A stretch of 64,000 nucleotides of DNA from Pseudonocardia phyllosphaerae (GCF_046546475.1 NZ_JBKGXS010000001.1:806001-870000), one strand, 5' to 3'. Shown: positions 25,857 through 33,285, counted from the stretch's first letter. The notes: a model not told the origin generated them from the sequence alone. Translations and numbers: made by a program.

Positions 25857-26369
25857 TTATCCGGCGAGTGCCGGGACGGCGCCTGCGCTCCTCGGGGCCG
25901 GGACGCTGCGCACGGCCACCGCGGTGCGGCAGCCGACGAGCGGGCACGCGGGCGGCGACCACATCCGGTCGTCGCCCATGCTCCGCGGGGCGATCCCCGC
26001 GAACGGCCAGCGTCCCGCGAAGCGCTGGAGGTACCAGTAGCAGAACAGGTGGTCCGGTTCCTCCGGGTCCGTGACGAGCAGGGGCTGCCCGTCGAGCCCG
26101 GAGAGCCAGGTGACGTAGGCCTGCACCACGTCGCCCGGCGGCCGTGCGGCCCGGCGGGTGCCGAGCCACTCGTCCGCCCGGTTCCGCCAGTCCGCGAGTG
26201 CCGTGGGGTGCAGCGTGGCACCGGGGAGCTCGCGCAGGTTGGCGGTGAAGGTGCCGGCCGGGGTCCCGTCCGCGTGGTACGCGGCGGAGGCCAGGGTCAG
26301 CAGGGAGTGCGGCCCGGGGATCGGGCCGTCCGTGTGGATGTGAGTCGTGACGTGAATCGAAGGCGGCAT
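25857..26369 (-). CDS. DnaQ/RNase H-fold exonuclease-like protein lacking the usual acidic motif
   Basis: 170 aa from ATG26369 (agga 8 nt upstream). The start VTTHIHTDGPIPGPHSLLTLASAAYHADGTPAGTFTANLREL aligns by pattern with actinobacterial exonucleases that begin with a D-x-E-T-DGPIPG motif. Here the D-x-E pair reads H-I-H, so the first two metal ligands are replaced, while the TDGPIPG loop is kept. Later parts (FCYWYLQRFAGRWPF, PFAGIAPRSMGDDRMW) are also family-like. Nuclease activity is therefore doubtful; nucleic-acid binding is possible. A sigma70-like promoter lies about 165 bp upstream, giving a long leader. Confidence 0.6.
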   Translation of the reverse strand: MPPSIHVTTHIHTDGPIPGPHSLLTLASAAYHADGTPAGTFTANLRELPGATLHPTALADWRNRADEWLGTRRAARPPGDVVQAYVTWLSGLDGQPLLVTDPEEPDHLFCYWYLQRFAGRWPFAGIAPRSMGDDRMWSPPACPLVGCRTAVAVRSVPAPRSAGAVPALAG

Positions 26370-26532
26370 GACGGATCCTGTGCGTCGGTCGAGCTGTGAC
26401 GGCTCGCGGCGCGGCCCGGAGGGCACACGTGGCGAGTGGATCCGCGGCGCGGTGATCCGCGTGGCGGGCAGGGGCTCTGTTCAGTTGTCGTGAAGCGGAG
26501 TGCGGGCGCCGGGAACGGCGTGCGCAGGGAAA

Positions 26533-26561
26533 ACGCTAGGTCGATGCCCGCCGGGCGTCAA
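26533..26561 (-). promoter_or_regulatory. Sigma70-like promoter TTGACG-17-TAGCGT
   Basis: Reading the minus strand: TTGACG (26561-26556), 17-nt spacer, TAGCGT (26538-26533). Expected start near 26526 and a 155-nt leader before the DnaQ-like gene. Apart from the terminator below, the gap 26370-26717 has no other feature. Confidence 0.6.
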
Positions 26562-26628
26562 TGCTTGCGCCGGCAGGCTGTGGATCGGTGCGCAACCGGC
26601 CCAGCACGACGACGTCCACCCGGACGCG

Positions 26629-26662
26629 GCGACGGCCGGGCGGTCGTCCACCCGGCCGTCGC
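26629..26662 (-). terminator. Hairpin after accA3
   Basis: Perfect 12-bp stem gcgacggccggg/cccggccgtcgc with a 10-nt loop, 56 bp past the accA3 stop. Confidence 0.75.
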
Positions 26663-26717
26663 AGCGCAGCCCGCGCAGGGTCCACCCCGGCGTCGATCAC
26701 CGCCGGGAGCGGGGCAC

Positions 26718-28496
26718 TCAGTCCTTGATCTCGCAGATCACGGTGCCCTGCGAGATCGACGCGCCCTGCTCGGCGTCGAGCCCGGTCACGGTGCCGTCCT
26801 TCGACGCGGTCACCGGGTTCTCCATCTTCATCGCCTCGAGCACGACGATCAGGTCGCCGGCGGAGACGGTGTCGCCGTCGGACACCGCGACCTTGATGAT
26901 CGTGCCCTGCATCGGCGCGGTGACGGCGTCGCCGGAGACCTTGGCGCCACCACCCTTGCCGGTGCGCTTGCGCGGCCCGGCCTTCGGCCCACCGGCCGCG
27001 GCACCTCCGCCCCCGCCGAGGGCGAGGTCACCGGGCAGCGAGACCTCCAGGCGCCGGCCACCGACCTCGACGACCACGGTCTGCCGCTCGCCGGACTCGT
27101 CGTCGGCCCCGGCCCCGCCCTCGAACGGCGGGACCGTGTTGTCCCACTCGGTCTCGATCCAGCGGGTGTGGACGGTGAAGTCGTCCAGGTCGTCCGCGGC
27201 GTAGGCCGGGTCCTCCACGACGAGCCGGTGGAAGTCCAGCACGGTCGCCATCCCCTCGACGCGGAACTCCGACAGCGCGCGGCGGGCCCGCTGCAGGGCC
27301 TGCTGCCGGTCGGCGCCCCAGACGATCAGCTTCGCCAGCAGCGAGTCGAACTGCCCGCCGATCACCGATCCGTCCTCGACACCGGCGTCCACCCGGACAC
27401 CGGGGCCTGCCGGGTACCAGATCCGCTCGGCGGTACCGGGCGCCGGCAGGAAGTTGCGGCCCGCGTCCTCACCGTTGATCCGGAACTCGATCGCGTGCCC
27501 GCGCGGGGCCGGGTCGTCCTCGAGGTCGAGCTCCTGGCCCTCGGCGATCCGGAACATCTGCCGGACCAGGTCGATGCCGGTGGTCTCCTCCGAAACCGGG
27601 TGCTCGACCTGCAGCCGGGTGTTCACCTCGAGGAAGGTGATCATCCCGTCCTCGCCGATGAGGAACTCGACGGTGCCGGCGCCGTAGTAGCCGGCCTCCT
27701 TGCAGATCGCCTTCGACGCGTCGTACAGGGTCTTGCGCTGCTCGTCGGACAGGAACGGCGCGGGCGCCTCCTCGACGAGCTTCTGGAAGCGGCGCTGCAG
27801 CGAGCAGTCCCGCGTCCCGACGACGACGACGTTGCCGTGCTGGTCGGCCAGGACCTGGGTCTCGACGTGGCGCGGGCGGTCGAGGTAGCGCTCGACGAAG
27901 CACTCGCCGCGGCCGAACGCCGCGGTGGCCTCGCGGACCGCGGAGTCGTAGAGCTCGGCGACCTCGGAGCGCTCACGGGCGACCTTCATGCCGCGGCCGC
28001 CGCCGCCGAACGCCGCCTTGATCGCGACCGGCAGGCCGTGCTCGTCGGCGAAGGCCAGCACCTCGTCGGAGCCGGAGACCGGGTCCTTGGTGCCCGGGAC
28101 CAGCGGGGCGCCGGCGCGGGTGGCGATGTGCCGCGCGGTGACCTTGTCGCCGAGGTCGCGGATGGACTGCGGCGACGGGCCGATCCAGGTGATGCCGGCG
28201 TCGATCACGGCCTGGGCGAAGTCGGCGTTCTCCGACAGGAAGCCGTAGCCGGGGTGGATCCCGTCCGCCCCGGACCGCTTCGCCGCATCGACGATCTTGT
28301 CGATGTCCAGGTACGACTCCGCGGCGGTGGCCCCACCGAGCGCGAAGGCCTCGTCGGCGAGCCGGACGAACATCGCGTCCCGGTCCGGCTCGGCGTAGAC
28401 GGCGACGCTGGTGAGCCCCGCGTCCTTCGCGGCTCGGATCACGCGGACGGCGATCTCTCCCCGGTTGGCGACGAGCACTTTGCGCAGTGCGGGCAC
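26718..28496 (-). CDS. accA3: Acyl-CoA carboxylase alpha subunit: biotin carboxylase plus biotin carrier domain
   Basis: 592 aa. Residues 1-450 form the biotin carboxylase (VLVANRGEIAVRVIRAAKDAG, HPGYGFLSENADFAQA, AAFGGGGRGMKVA ATP-grasp loop, FLEVNTRLQVEHPVSEETTGIDLV). A Gly/Ala/Lys-rich hinge follows, then the carrier domain with the biotinylated Lys in EAMKMEN close to the C-terminus. It carboxylates its own biotin with ATP and bicarbonate for a separate carboxyltransferase, here most likely AccD5 (36961-38601). BirA at 38752 is the expected biotin ligase. GTG start with ggaggag 7 nt upstream. Two palindromes precede it, one shared with accD5. Confidence 0.95.
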   Translation of the reverse strand: MPALRKVLVANRGEIAVRVIRAAKDAGLTSVAVYAEPDRDAMFVRLADEAFALGGATAAESYLDIDKIVDAAKRSGADGIHPGYGFLSENADFAQAVIDAGITWIGPSPQSIRDLGDKVTARHIATRAGAPLVPGTKDPVSGSDEVLAFADEHGLPVAIKAAFGGGGRGMKVARERSEVAELYDSAVREATAAFGRGECFVERYLDRPRHVETQVLADQHGNVVVVGTRDCSLQRRFQKLVEEAPAPFLSDEQRKTLYDASKAICKEAGYYGAGTVEFLIGEDGMITFLEVNTRLQVEHPVSEETTGIDLVRQMFRIAEGQELDLEDDPAPRGHAIEFRINGEDAGRNFLPAPGTAERIWYPAGPGVRVDAGVEDGSVIGGQFDSLLAKLIVWGADRQQALQRARRALSEFRVEGMATVLDFHRLVVEDPAYAADDLDDFTVHTRWIETEWDNTVPPFEGGAGADDESGERQTVVVEVGGRRLEVSLPGDLALGGGGGAAAGGPKAGPRKRTGKGGGAKVSGDAVTAPMQGTIIKVAVSDGDTVSAGDLIVVLEAMKMENPVTASKDGTVTGLDAEQGASISQGTVICEIKD

Positions 28497-28547
28497 GGTG
28501 GAACTCCTCCGGTCGCGAGCGCCGGCCCGATGCTCCGGCGCAGGGTT

Positions 28548-28557
28548 ACTCGCGAGT
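28548..28557. promoter_or_regulatory. Palindrome ACTCGCGAGT upstream of accA3
   Basis: Perfect 10-bp palindrome 51 bp before the accA3 start. An identical 10-mer abuts the -10 box of accD5 at 38616-38625. Candidate common operator of the acyl-CoA carboxylase genes. Confidence 0.65.
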
Positions 28558-28561
28558 GTAG

Positions 28562-28577
28562 GAGTCAGGACTGACTC
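28562..28577. promoter_or_regulatory. Second palindrome GAGTCAG-GA-CTGACTC upstream of accA3
   Basis: Perfect 7+7 inverted repeat, four bp from the first palindrome and further from the gene. Absent from the accD5 promoter. Confidence 0.55.
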
Positions 28578-28640
28578 TCACGGAGCCGGGGATTGTGGCG
28601 CTCACAACGCCGGCGACCCGGATACGGGCCCATGATCGGT

Positions 28641-29066
28641 TCAGAGACCCGGTCGGGAGTGACCGCCGCCACCCGTCAGGCGGCGGAGTAGCCGGGCCGG
28701 GGCCGACCGGCGGCGCGGGGCGGACCGCCCGTCGTAGCGCCAGAACGTCTCCCGCTCCGCCAGCTCCCGGGCCGCGCCGGCGCCGAGCTCGCCGCGGGCC
28801 GCCAGCTCGCGGGCGAGGTCCCAGCCCTCGCGTTCGGCGCCGTAGGGCGCGACGCCGTCGAACCGGGCCGCGAACACCGCCGCCCAGCGGTCGCCGAACC
28901 CGTGCGCGAGCAGCGGCCACGCCGACGCCACCTGACCGGAGCGCTTGCGCAGCAACGCCACCCGGGTCACGGCCAGCATCCGCGCGTCGAACCCGGACGG
29001 CTCCGGGCCGCCCGCGACGAGCGCGGCGACCAGCGCGGCCTGCCGCGCCGCTAGGCCGGAGCTCAT
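28641..29066 (-). CDS. Small partner protein of the DUF692 enzyme (SCO6045-C-terminus-like)
   Basis: 141 aa. Helical, soluble, starting MSSGLAARQAALVAALVAGGPEPSGFDARMLAVTRVALLRKRSGQVASAWPLLAHGFGDRW with breaks. It ends in a basic tail (SAPRRRSAPARLLRRL). The ATG overlaps the DUF692 stop (ATGA), so the two proteins are made together. The gene order matches other DUF692 loci, where a small second protein presents the substrate; the resemblance to the SCO6045-type domain is from memory. TTGTG-GCGCT-CACAA lies 33 bp past the stop as a weak terminator. Confidence 0.7.
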   Translation of the reverse strand: MSSGLAARQAALVAALVAGGPEPSGFDARMLAVTRVALLRKRSGQVASAWPLLAHGFGDRWAAVFAARFDGVAPYGAEREGWDLARELAARGELGAGAARELAERETFWRYDGRSAPRRRSAPARLLRRLTGGGGHSRPGL

Positions 29067-29932
29067 CGGACCGGCTCCGCGGCGGCGGTGACCGGCGGGT
29101 GCCCGGCCGCGGCGGCGATCGCGTCCAGCTCCGCGTGGGTCTCGGCGGCGGGCGGGTAGCGGCCGTCGCGTTCGAGCATCACCGGCGGTGGCGCGGGCAG
29201 CCGTGCGACGACCTCGGTGAGCAGCGCCAGCACCGCGTCCGGGACGGGCGCGGTGTGCGTGTCGTGCAGCAGGCCGTCGTGCTCGGCGCCGCCGGCGACG
29301 TGGCAGTAGGCGATCGCCTCCGCGGGCAGCCGGCCCAGCAGCTCGTCGAGCACGGCGCGCGGGTCGCCGCCCCGGTTCAGAGCGTTGGCCCGCAGGTTCG
29401 CGACGTCGAGCAGCAGCGGCGCACCGGTCCGCTCGTGCAACCGCAGCAGGAACTCCGGCTCGGAGAACTCGTCGTCGGGCCAGTCCAGGAACGTCGCGAT
29501 CGGCTCCAGCGCGAGCGGGACGTCGAGCTCGGCGCGGGTGCGGGAGACGTTGCGCGACAGCACGTCCAGCGCCTCCCGGGACCGTGGCAGCGGCAGCAGG
29601 TGCCCGGCCTCGATCCCACCGGCCCGGACGAACGCGACGTGCTCGCTCACCAGCGGCGCGCCCAGCGCCGCGGCGCACGCGGCCAGATGGGCGATCCGCT
29701 CCGGCTCGACGCCGTGCGGGTCGCCGAGCGAGAGCCGCACCCCGTGCACGACGACGTCCCCGCCCCTGTCACCGCCACTGCCGCCACCACTGTCACCCCC
29801 GCCGACGAGCGGCGCCGGGGGCGCGTCGGGCCGGATGCCCTCCGCGATGACCTCCCGGAACCCCAGCCCGGGGAGGTCGTCGAGGACGGCCGCGATCTCG
29901 GGGCGCCATCCGGCGCCGGTCCCGTGCAGCAC
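29063..29932 (-). CDS. DUF692 family protein (MNIO, multinuclear iron oxidase family)
   Basis: 289 aa from GTG29932, chosen because agggagg stands 5 nt upstream and because the longer reading would run through the repeat array. TIM-barrel family related to MbnB and TglH, which use two or three irons to oxidise cysteine residues of peptides. Metal-site regions visible: PLVSEHVAFVRAG, PLALEPIATFLDWPDDEFSEPEF (split in two here), LLLDVANLRANA, AYCHVAGGAEHDGLLHDTH and VMLERDGRYP. A Gly/Asp insertion (GGGDSGGGSGGDRGG) breaks the first third. The neighbours, a Cys-tailed membrane protein upstream and a partner gene downstream, suggest a modification cassette. Confidence 0.85.
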   Translation of the reverse strand: MLHGTGAGWRPEIAAVLDDLPGLGFREVIAEGIRPDAPPAPLVGGGDSGGGSGGDRGGDVVVHGVRLSLGDPHGVEPERIAHLAACAAALGAPLVSEHVAFVRAGGIEAGHLLPLPRSREALDVLSRNVSRTRAELDVPLALEPIATFLDWPDDEFSEPEFLLRLHERTGAPLLLDVANLRANALNRGGDPRAVLDELLGRLPAEAIAYCHVAGGAEHDGLLHDTHTAPVPDAVLALLTEVVARLPAPPPVMLERDGRYPPAAETHAELDAIAAAAGHPPVTAAAEPVR

Positions 29933-29961
29933 GCTCGCCTCCCTGGTCTCGTGCGAGTACG

Positions 29962-30041
29962 GCAGTGCTGTTCTCTGCTGTTCTCCCGCAGTGCTGTTCG
30001 CTCGCGGGGCTGTTCTCCTGCAGTGCTGTTCCCCCGCGCCG
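29962..30041. repeat. Tandem 16-bp repeats in the DUF692 5' region
   Basis: ctgttc recurs at 29978, 29994, 30010 and 30026 with an exact 16-bp period (plus one at 29968). The 12-mer gcagtgctgttc is perfect at 29962, 29988 and 30020. The array lies 30-110 bp upstream of the DUF692 start, between it and the terminator. Confidence 0.85.
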
Positions 30042-30085
30042 TTCCCGCGGCTCCACACCCCCCACAGGCGGAGCCGCGGGAACGG
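30039..30085 (-). terminator. Terminator between the Cys-tail gene and the DUF692 gene
   Basis: Perfect 16-bp stem ccgttcccgcggctcc / complement with a 15-nt loop, 12 bp after the stop of the TIGR04222-type gene. Partial read-through would give less enzyme than substrate mRNA. Confidence 0.85.
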
Positions 30086-30096
30086 AAGTACTCGGA

Positions 30097-31071
30097 TCAG
30101 CCGCCGCAGCCGCCACCGCCGCCGCCGCAGCCGCCGCCCCCACCGCCGCAGCTGGAGCCGCCGAAGGAGCCACCGCCGAAGGAGCCGAAGAACCCGCCGC
30201 CGTCACCGGACGACCCGCCGTCCGAGCCGCCGCCGGCGCCACCGCTGCCGCCTGCGGCCCCCAGGGCCGACGCCTTCTGCGCCGCGAGCTCCTCGGCGAA
30301 CGCCGGCTCGGCGGCGACCATCGCGCTCACGCCGAACGCGCCGACGCTGAGCGCGGCGGCCCCGGCCCCGACCGAGCCCCACTCGGGTCGCATGTGCGGG
30401 GCCAGCGAGCGGTGCCGGTCCCGGATGCCGTCGAGCGCGGTGTCCCCGGCCCGCGTGCGGTGCGGGACCTTGCCCGCCATGACCACCGCGGCCACCGTGA
30501 CGAGGACGGTCAGGACGACCAGGAAGCCGACCGCGTGGCCGGTGGCGAAGCCGGCCGCCAGCCGTAGCGCGCCCAGGAGCGCGACGGCGCCGGGCAGCAG
30601 CGCGGTCCGGCGGTAGCGGGCCCGGGCGGCCGGGGTCAGCAGCAGGCCCGAGGACTCCAGGGCTGACGCGATCGACTCCAGCTCGGTCGTCACCGGCTCG
30701 TGGGTGCGCAACGTCCGGCTCGGCGTCAGCCGGTGCGCGGCGGTGTGGATCGCGCGCTGCAGTGCCGTGGCGTCGCGGCCGGGGGCCGCACCGGCGCGGA
30801 CCTGGCCGGTGGTGCGGTCCGAGGTGACGATCGTGCCGTCGACGTGCATCGCCGACAGCGCCGCGTAGACGGCCAGCTGCGGGCCGCCGTTGAGGTAGGC
30901 GACCTCCTCCGGTCGCCGGTTCAGGCCCCACCGTGCCCGGCCGTCGACGGCCACGATCCTGCGGCGCACCGCGACCGCGGTCGCGATCGCCGCCACGGCG
31001 AGGATCAGGTAGATCACGAGGAACGTCGGCCCCGGGATGCCCCAGGTGTCCGTGGTGAGAGTCGTGCCCAT
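30097..31071 (-). CDS. TIGR04222-type membrane protein with Cys-Gly tail
   Basis: 324 aa. N-terminal membrane helix (TFLVIYLILAVAAIATAVAVR), a cytosolic domain of about 120 residues (RRPEEVAYLNGGPQLAVYAALSAM, HRLTPSRTLRTHEPV), then two or three more helices (LLPGAVALLGALRLAAGFATG, AVGFLVVLTVLVTVAAVVMAG). The last 60 residues are Gly/Ser/Phe-rich and end with three Cys separated by six Gly each, followed by GG. These are the only closely spaced cysteines. ATG31071 is chosen (ggggtga 5-6 nt upstream); GTG31080 is possible. The next genes on this strand are the DUF692 enzyme and its partner, so the tail is a candidate substrate. Confidence 0.82.
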   Translation of the reverse strand: MGTTLTTDTWGIPGPTFLVIYLILAVAAIATAVAVRRRIVAVDGRARWGLNRRPEEVAYLNGGPQLAVYAALSAMHVDGTIVTSDRTTGQVRAGAAPGRDATALQRAIHTAAHRLTPSRTLRTHEPVTTELESIASALESSGLLLTPAARARYRRTALLPGAVALLGALRLAAGFATGHAVGFLVVLTVLVTVAAVVMAGKVPHRTRAGDTALDGIRDRHRSLAPHMRPEWGSVGAGAAALSVGAFGVSAMVAAEPAFAEELAAQKASALGAAGGSGGAGGGSDGGSSGDGGGFFGSFGGGSFGGSSCGGGGGGCGGGGGGCGG

Positions 31072-31177
31072 TGCCGTCACCCCCAGCTGCTCGGAACTCC
31101 GTCGTTCGAAGCAGTCTGCCGCCGCGCAAGGCCTGCGCCGACGGTTTTGAGGGAGACTTGAGCTTGGGTGTCGCGAA

Positions 31178-31209
31178 GTCCCGGGGCGCTGCGACGGGCG
31201 CCCCGGGAC
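31178..31209 (-). terminator. Terminator after sufE
   Basis: Perfect 12-bp stem gtcccggggcgc/gcgccccgggac with an 8-nt loop, 13 bp beyond the sufE stop. It separates sufE-sseA from the TIGR04222/DUF692 cassette, which must then have its own promoter in 31072-31177. Confidence 0.8.
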
Positions 31210-31221
31210 CGTGCGGGCAGG

Positions 31222-31686
31222 TCAGAGCGCCGCGCGTACCTGGTTCTTGATCCGCGCGAGCATGGCGGCGATGCCGCGCAGCCGCAGCGGGCTCACGGCC
31301 TCGGCGAGGCCGAGGTCGGTGTAGAAGTCGTCGGGTACGTCGAGCACGGTCGCGGCCGGCTGGCCGTCCAGCCCGGTGTGCATGATCGACGCGAACCCGC
31401 GGGTCGTCGGGGCCTCCGGCGGCGCGGAGAAGAACAGGTGCACGGGCCGGTCCCCGGCGTCCTGATCACGGCTGCCCTCGACCTCCACGGCCAGGAACAG
31501 CGGCGACTGGCACTCGTGGACCTGTTCCATGGTGTCCGCGGCGTCGGCGTAGCGCTCGGGCAGGTCGGGGAGCTCCCGGGACAGCTCCAGCAGCAGCTGG
31601 AGCCGGTCCTTCGGGCCGACGTCGGCGAAGTCGTCGACCAGCTCGGCCAGCTCCGGGGGCAGCGTGCCGGGATCGGTGCTGCTCAC
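31222..31686 (-). CDS. SufE-family sulfur acceptor protein
   Basis: 154 aa from GTG31686, which overlaps the sseA stop (GTGA). The family motif VHECQSPLFLAVEV carries the active Cys that accepts persulfide sulfur; ADVGPKDRLQLLLELSRELPDLP and the C-terminal SPLRLRGIAAMLARIKNQV are also typical. Coupling to a thiosulfate sulfurtransferase suggests shared handling of persulfide sulfur; corresponds to Rv3284 (from memory). Confidence 0.9.
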   Translation of the reverse strand: MSSTDPGTLPPELAELVDDFADVGPKDRLQLLLELSRELPDLPERYADAADTMEQVHECQSPLFLAVEVEGSRDQDAGDRPVHLFFSAPPEAPTTRGFASIMHTGLDGQPAATVLDVPDDFYTDLGLAEAVSPLRLRGIAAMLARIKNQVRAAL

Positions 31687-32573
31687 GCGGACCCGCGCTC
31701 CTCGCCCTGCACGATCGGCACGCGGACGGCGTTGCCCCACTCGGTCCAGGAGCCGTCGTAGTTCCGGACGTTGCCGAAGCCCAGCAGGTGGGTCAGCACG
31801 AACCAGGTGTGGCTGGAGCGCTCGCCGATCCGGCAGTAGGCGACGACCTCGTCGGACGGGTTCAGGCCCTGCTCGTCCTGGTAGATGGCCTCCAGGTCGG
31901 CGCGGGACTTGAACGAGCCGTCCTCGGCCGCGGCCCGGGCCCACGGCACGCTCGCGGCGCCCGGGATGTGCCCGCCGCGGACCGCGCCCTCCTGCGGGTA
32001 GTCGGGCATGTGGAGCTTCTCGCCGGTGTACTCCTGCGGGGACCGGACGTCGACCAGCGGCTTGCCCAGGTGGGCGAGCACGTCGTCCTTGAACGCGCGG
32101 ATGTCCGCGTCGTCCCGCTCGACGACCGGGTAGTCGGCCTGCTCCGGCGCCGGGGTGTCGGTGACGACCTCCCGGCCCTCGGCGATCCACTTGGCGCGGC
32201 CGCCGTCGAGCAGCCGCACGTCGGGGTGGCCGAACAGGGAGAACACCCACAGCGCGTAGGCGGCCCACCAGTTGTTCTTGTCGCCGTAGACGACGATCGT
32301 GGTGTCCCGGCCGATGCCCCGCTCGGACATGATCTCGGCGAAGCGCTTCCCGTCGACGTAGTCGCGGGTGACCGGGTCGTTCAGCTCGGTGTGCCAGTCG
32401 ACCTTCACCGCGCCGGGGATGTGGCCGGTGTCGTAGAGCAGGACGTCCTCGTCGGACTCCACGACGACCAGCCCCGGGTCCTTCAGGTGCTCGGCCAGCC
32501 ACTCGGTGGTGACCAGCCGCTCGGGGTGGGCGTACTCGGCGAGCTTCGGGTCGGAGTCGTTCGCGACAGCCAT
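31683..32573 (-). CDS. sseA: Thiosulfate sulfurtransferase (rhodanese), two-domain
   Basis: 296 aa with two rhodanese domains. Domain 1 (VVVESDEDVLLYDTGHIPGAVKVDW) is inactive. Domain 2 has the active-site loop VAYCRIGERSSHTWFVL with the persulfide Cys. It transfers sulfane sulfur to thiols or cyanide in the cytosol. The start has TACGCT 7 nt upstream, no SD. Followed by sufE with a GTGA overlap. Confidence 0.94.
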   Translation of the reverse strand: MAVANDSDPKLAEYAHPERLVTTEWLAEHLKDPGLVVVESDEDVLLYDTGHIPGAVKVDWHTELNDPVTRDYVDGKRFAEIMSERGIGRDTTIVVYGDKNNWWAAYALWVFSLFGHPDVRLLDGGRAKWIAEGREVVTDTPAPEQADYPVVERDDADIRAFKDDVLAHLGKPLVDVRSPQEYTGEKLHMPDYPQEGAVRGGHIPGAASVPWARAAAEDGSFKSRADLEAIYQDEQGLNPSDEVVAYCRIGERSSHTWFVLTHLLGFGNVRNYDGSWTEWGNAVRVPIVQGEERGSA

Positions 32574-32580
32574 GCGCGCG

Positions 32581-32586
32581 AGCGTA
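32581..32586 (-). promoter_or_regulatory. -10 box TACGCT, leaderless start of sseA
   Basis: TACGCT, 7 nt, ATG32573. Confidence 0.6.
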
Positions 32587-32597
32587 GTAGCCCGCGC

Positions 32598-33215
32598 TCA
32601 GGTCCACAGGTCGGTGACCCGCACCCCGACCTCGGCCAGCAGCCGGCGGACCAGCGGCAGGCTGATCCCGATCACGTTCGACGGGTCGCCGTCGATGCCC
32701 TCGACGAACCAGCCGCCCAGCCCGTCCAGGGTGAACGCGCCCGCGACCTCCAGCGGCTCGCCGCTGCCCAGGTAGGCCTCCAGCTCCTCGGGGGAGGGGT
32801 CGGCGAACCGGACGACGGTGGCCGCGGACGCCTCGGCGCGGGCGACGACCTCGCCACCGGCGAGCCGCAGCACCGCGTGCCCGGTCAGCAGGTCCCCGCT
32901 GCGCCCGGCCATCGCCTTCCAGCGCCGCCGCGCGGTGTCCGGGTCGTGCGGCTTGCCGACGAGCTCGTCGTCGACCAGCAGCATCGAGTCGCAGCCGAGC
33001 ACCACGGCCTCCGGGTGCCCGGTGCCGATCCGGTCGGCCACGGCACCGGCCTTCGCCGCAGCCAGCAGGGTCACCTTCTCGGCCGGGCCGGCGTCGGGGT
33101 GCGCGTCGAGCAGCGCGTCCTCGTCGACGTCGGAGACCTCGACGACGGGGTCGAGGCCTGCGGTGCGCAGTACACCGAGCCGGGCGGGGGAGGCGGAAGC
33201 GAGGACCGGACGCAC
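32598..33215 (-). CDS. maf: Maf-type nucleoside triphosphate pyrophosphatase
   Basis: 205 aa. Starts RPVLASASPARLGVLRTAGL (the Maf SxSPRR-type motif, here SASPARL). It continues with AEKVTLLAAAKAG and AVVLGCDSMLLVDDELVGKP, and ends with the EGIDGDPSNVIGISLPLVRRLL motif. It removes non-canonical or modified NTPs. GTG start with TAGGGT 6 nt upstream. Same neighbours (sseA, acc genes) as Rv3282 in M. tuberculosis (from memory). Confidence 0.93.
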   Translation of the reverse strand: MRPVLASASPARLGVLRTAGLDPVVEVSDVDEDALLDAHPDAGPAEKVTLLAAAKAGAVADRIGTGHPEAVVLGCDSMLLVDDELVGKPHDPDTARRRWKAMAGRSGDLLTGHAVLRLAGGEVVARAEASAATVVRFADPSPEELEAYLGSGEPLEVAGAFTLDGLGGWFVEGIDGDPSNVIGISLPLVRRLLAEVGVRVTDLWT

Positions 33216-33221
33216 GCCGCG

Positions 33222-33227
33222 ACCCTA
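33222..33227 (-). promoter_or_regulatory. -10 box TAGGGT, leaderless start of maf
   Basis: TAGGGT, 6 nt, GTG33215. Confidence 0.65.
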
Positions 33228-33268
33228 CAAGCCCCAGCGCAGCCGGTTCGGTGAACGAGGAGCGCAGT

Positions 33269-33285
33269 AGCGCTAGAATAGCGCT
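33269..33285 (+). promoter_or_regulatory. vapBC operator-promoter: palindrome around the -10 box
   Basis: AGCGCTA-GAA-TAGCGCT is a perfect 7+7 palindrome ending right at the GTG start. The -10 box TAGAAT (33274-33279) sits inside it, 6 nt from the start. A VapBC complex bound here would block RNA polymerase, giving autorepression. Confidence 0.8.

Noticed and set aside
25036..26717. Mobile element remnant (repeats, orphan genes)
   Set aside because: No transposase, integrase, target-site duplication or tRNA attachment site was found; GC is like the surroundings.
29962..30041. CRISPR array
   Set aside because: Units are 16 bp with no constant-length unique spacers and there are no cas genes.
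28595..30616. Very long plus-strand open frame opposite the DUF692 genes
   Set aside because: Composition is Arg/Ala/Pro-rich without domains; it is the antisense shadow of three real minus-strand genes.
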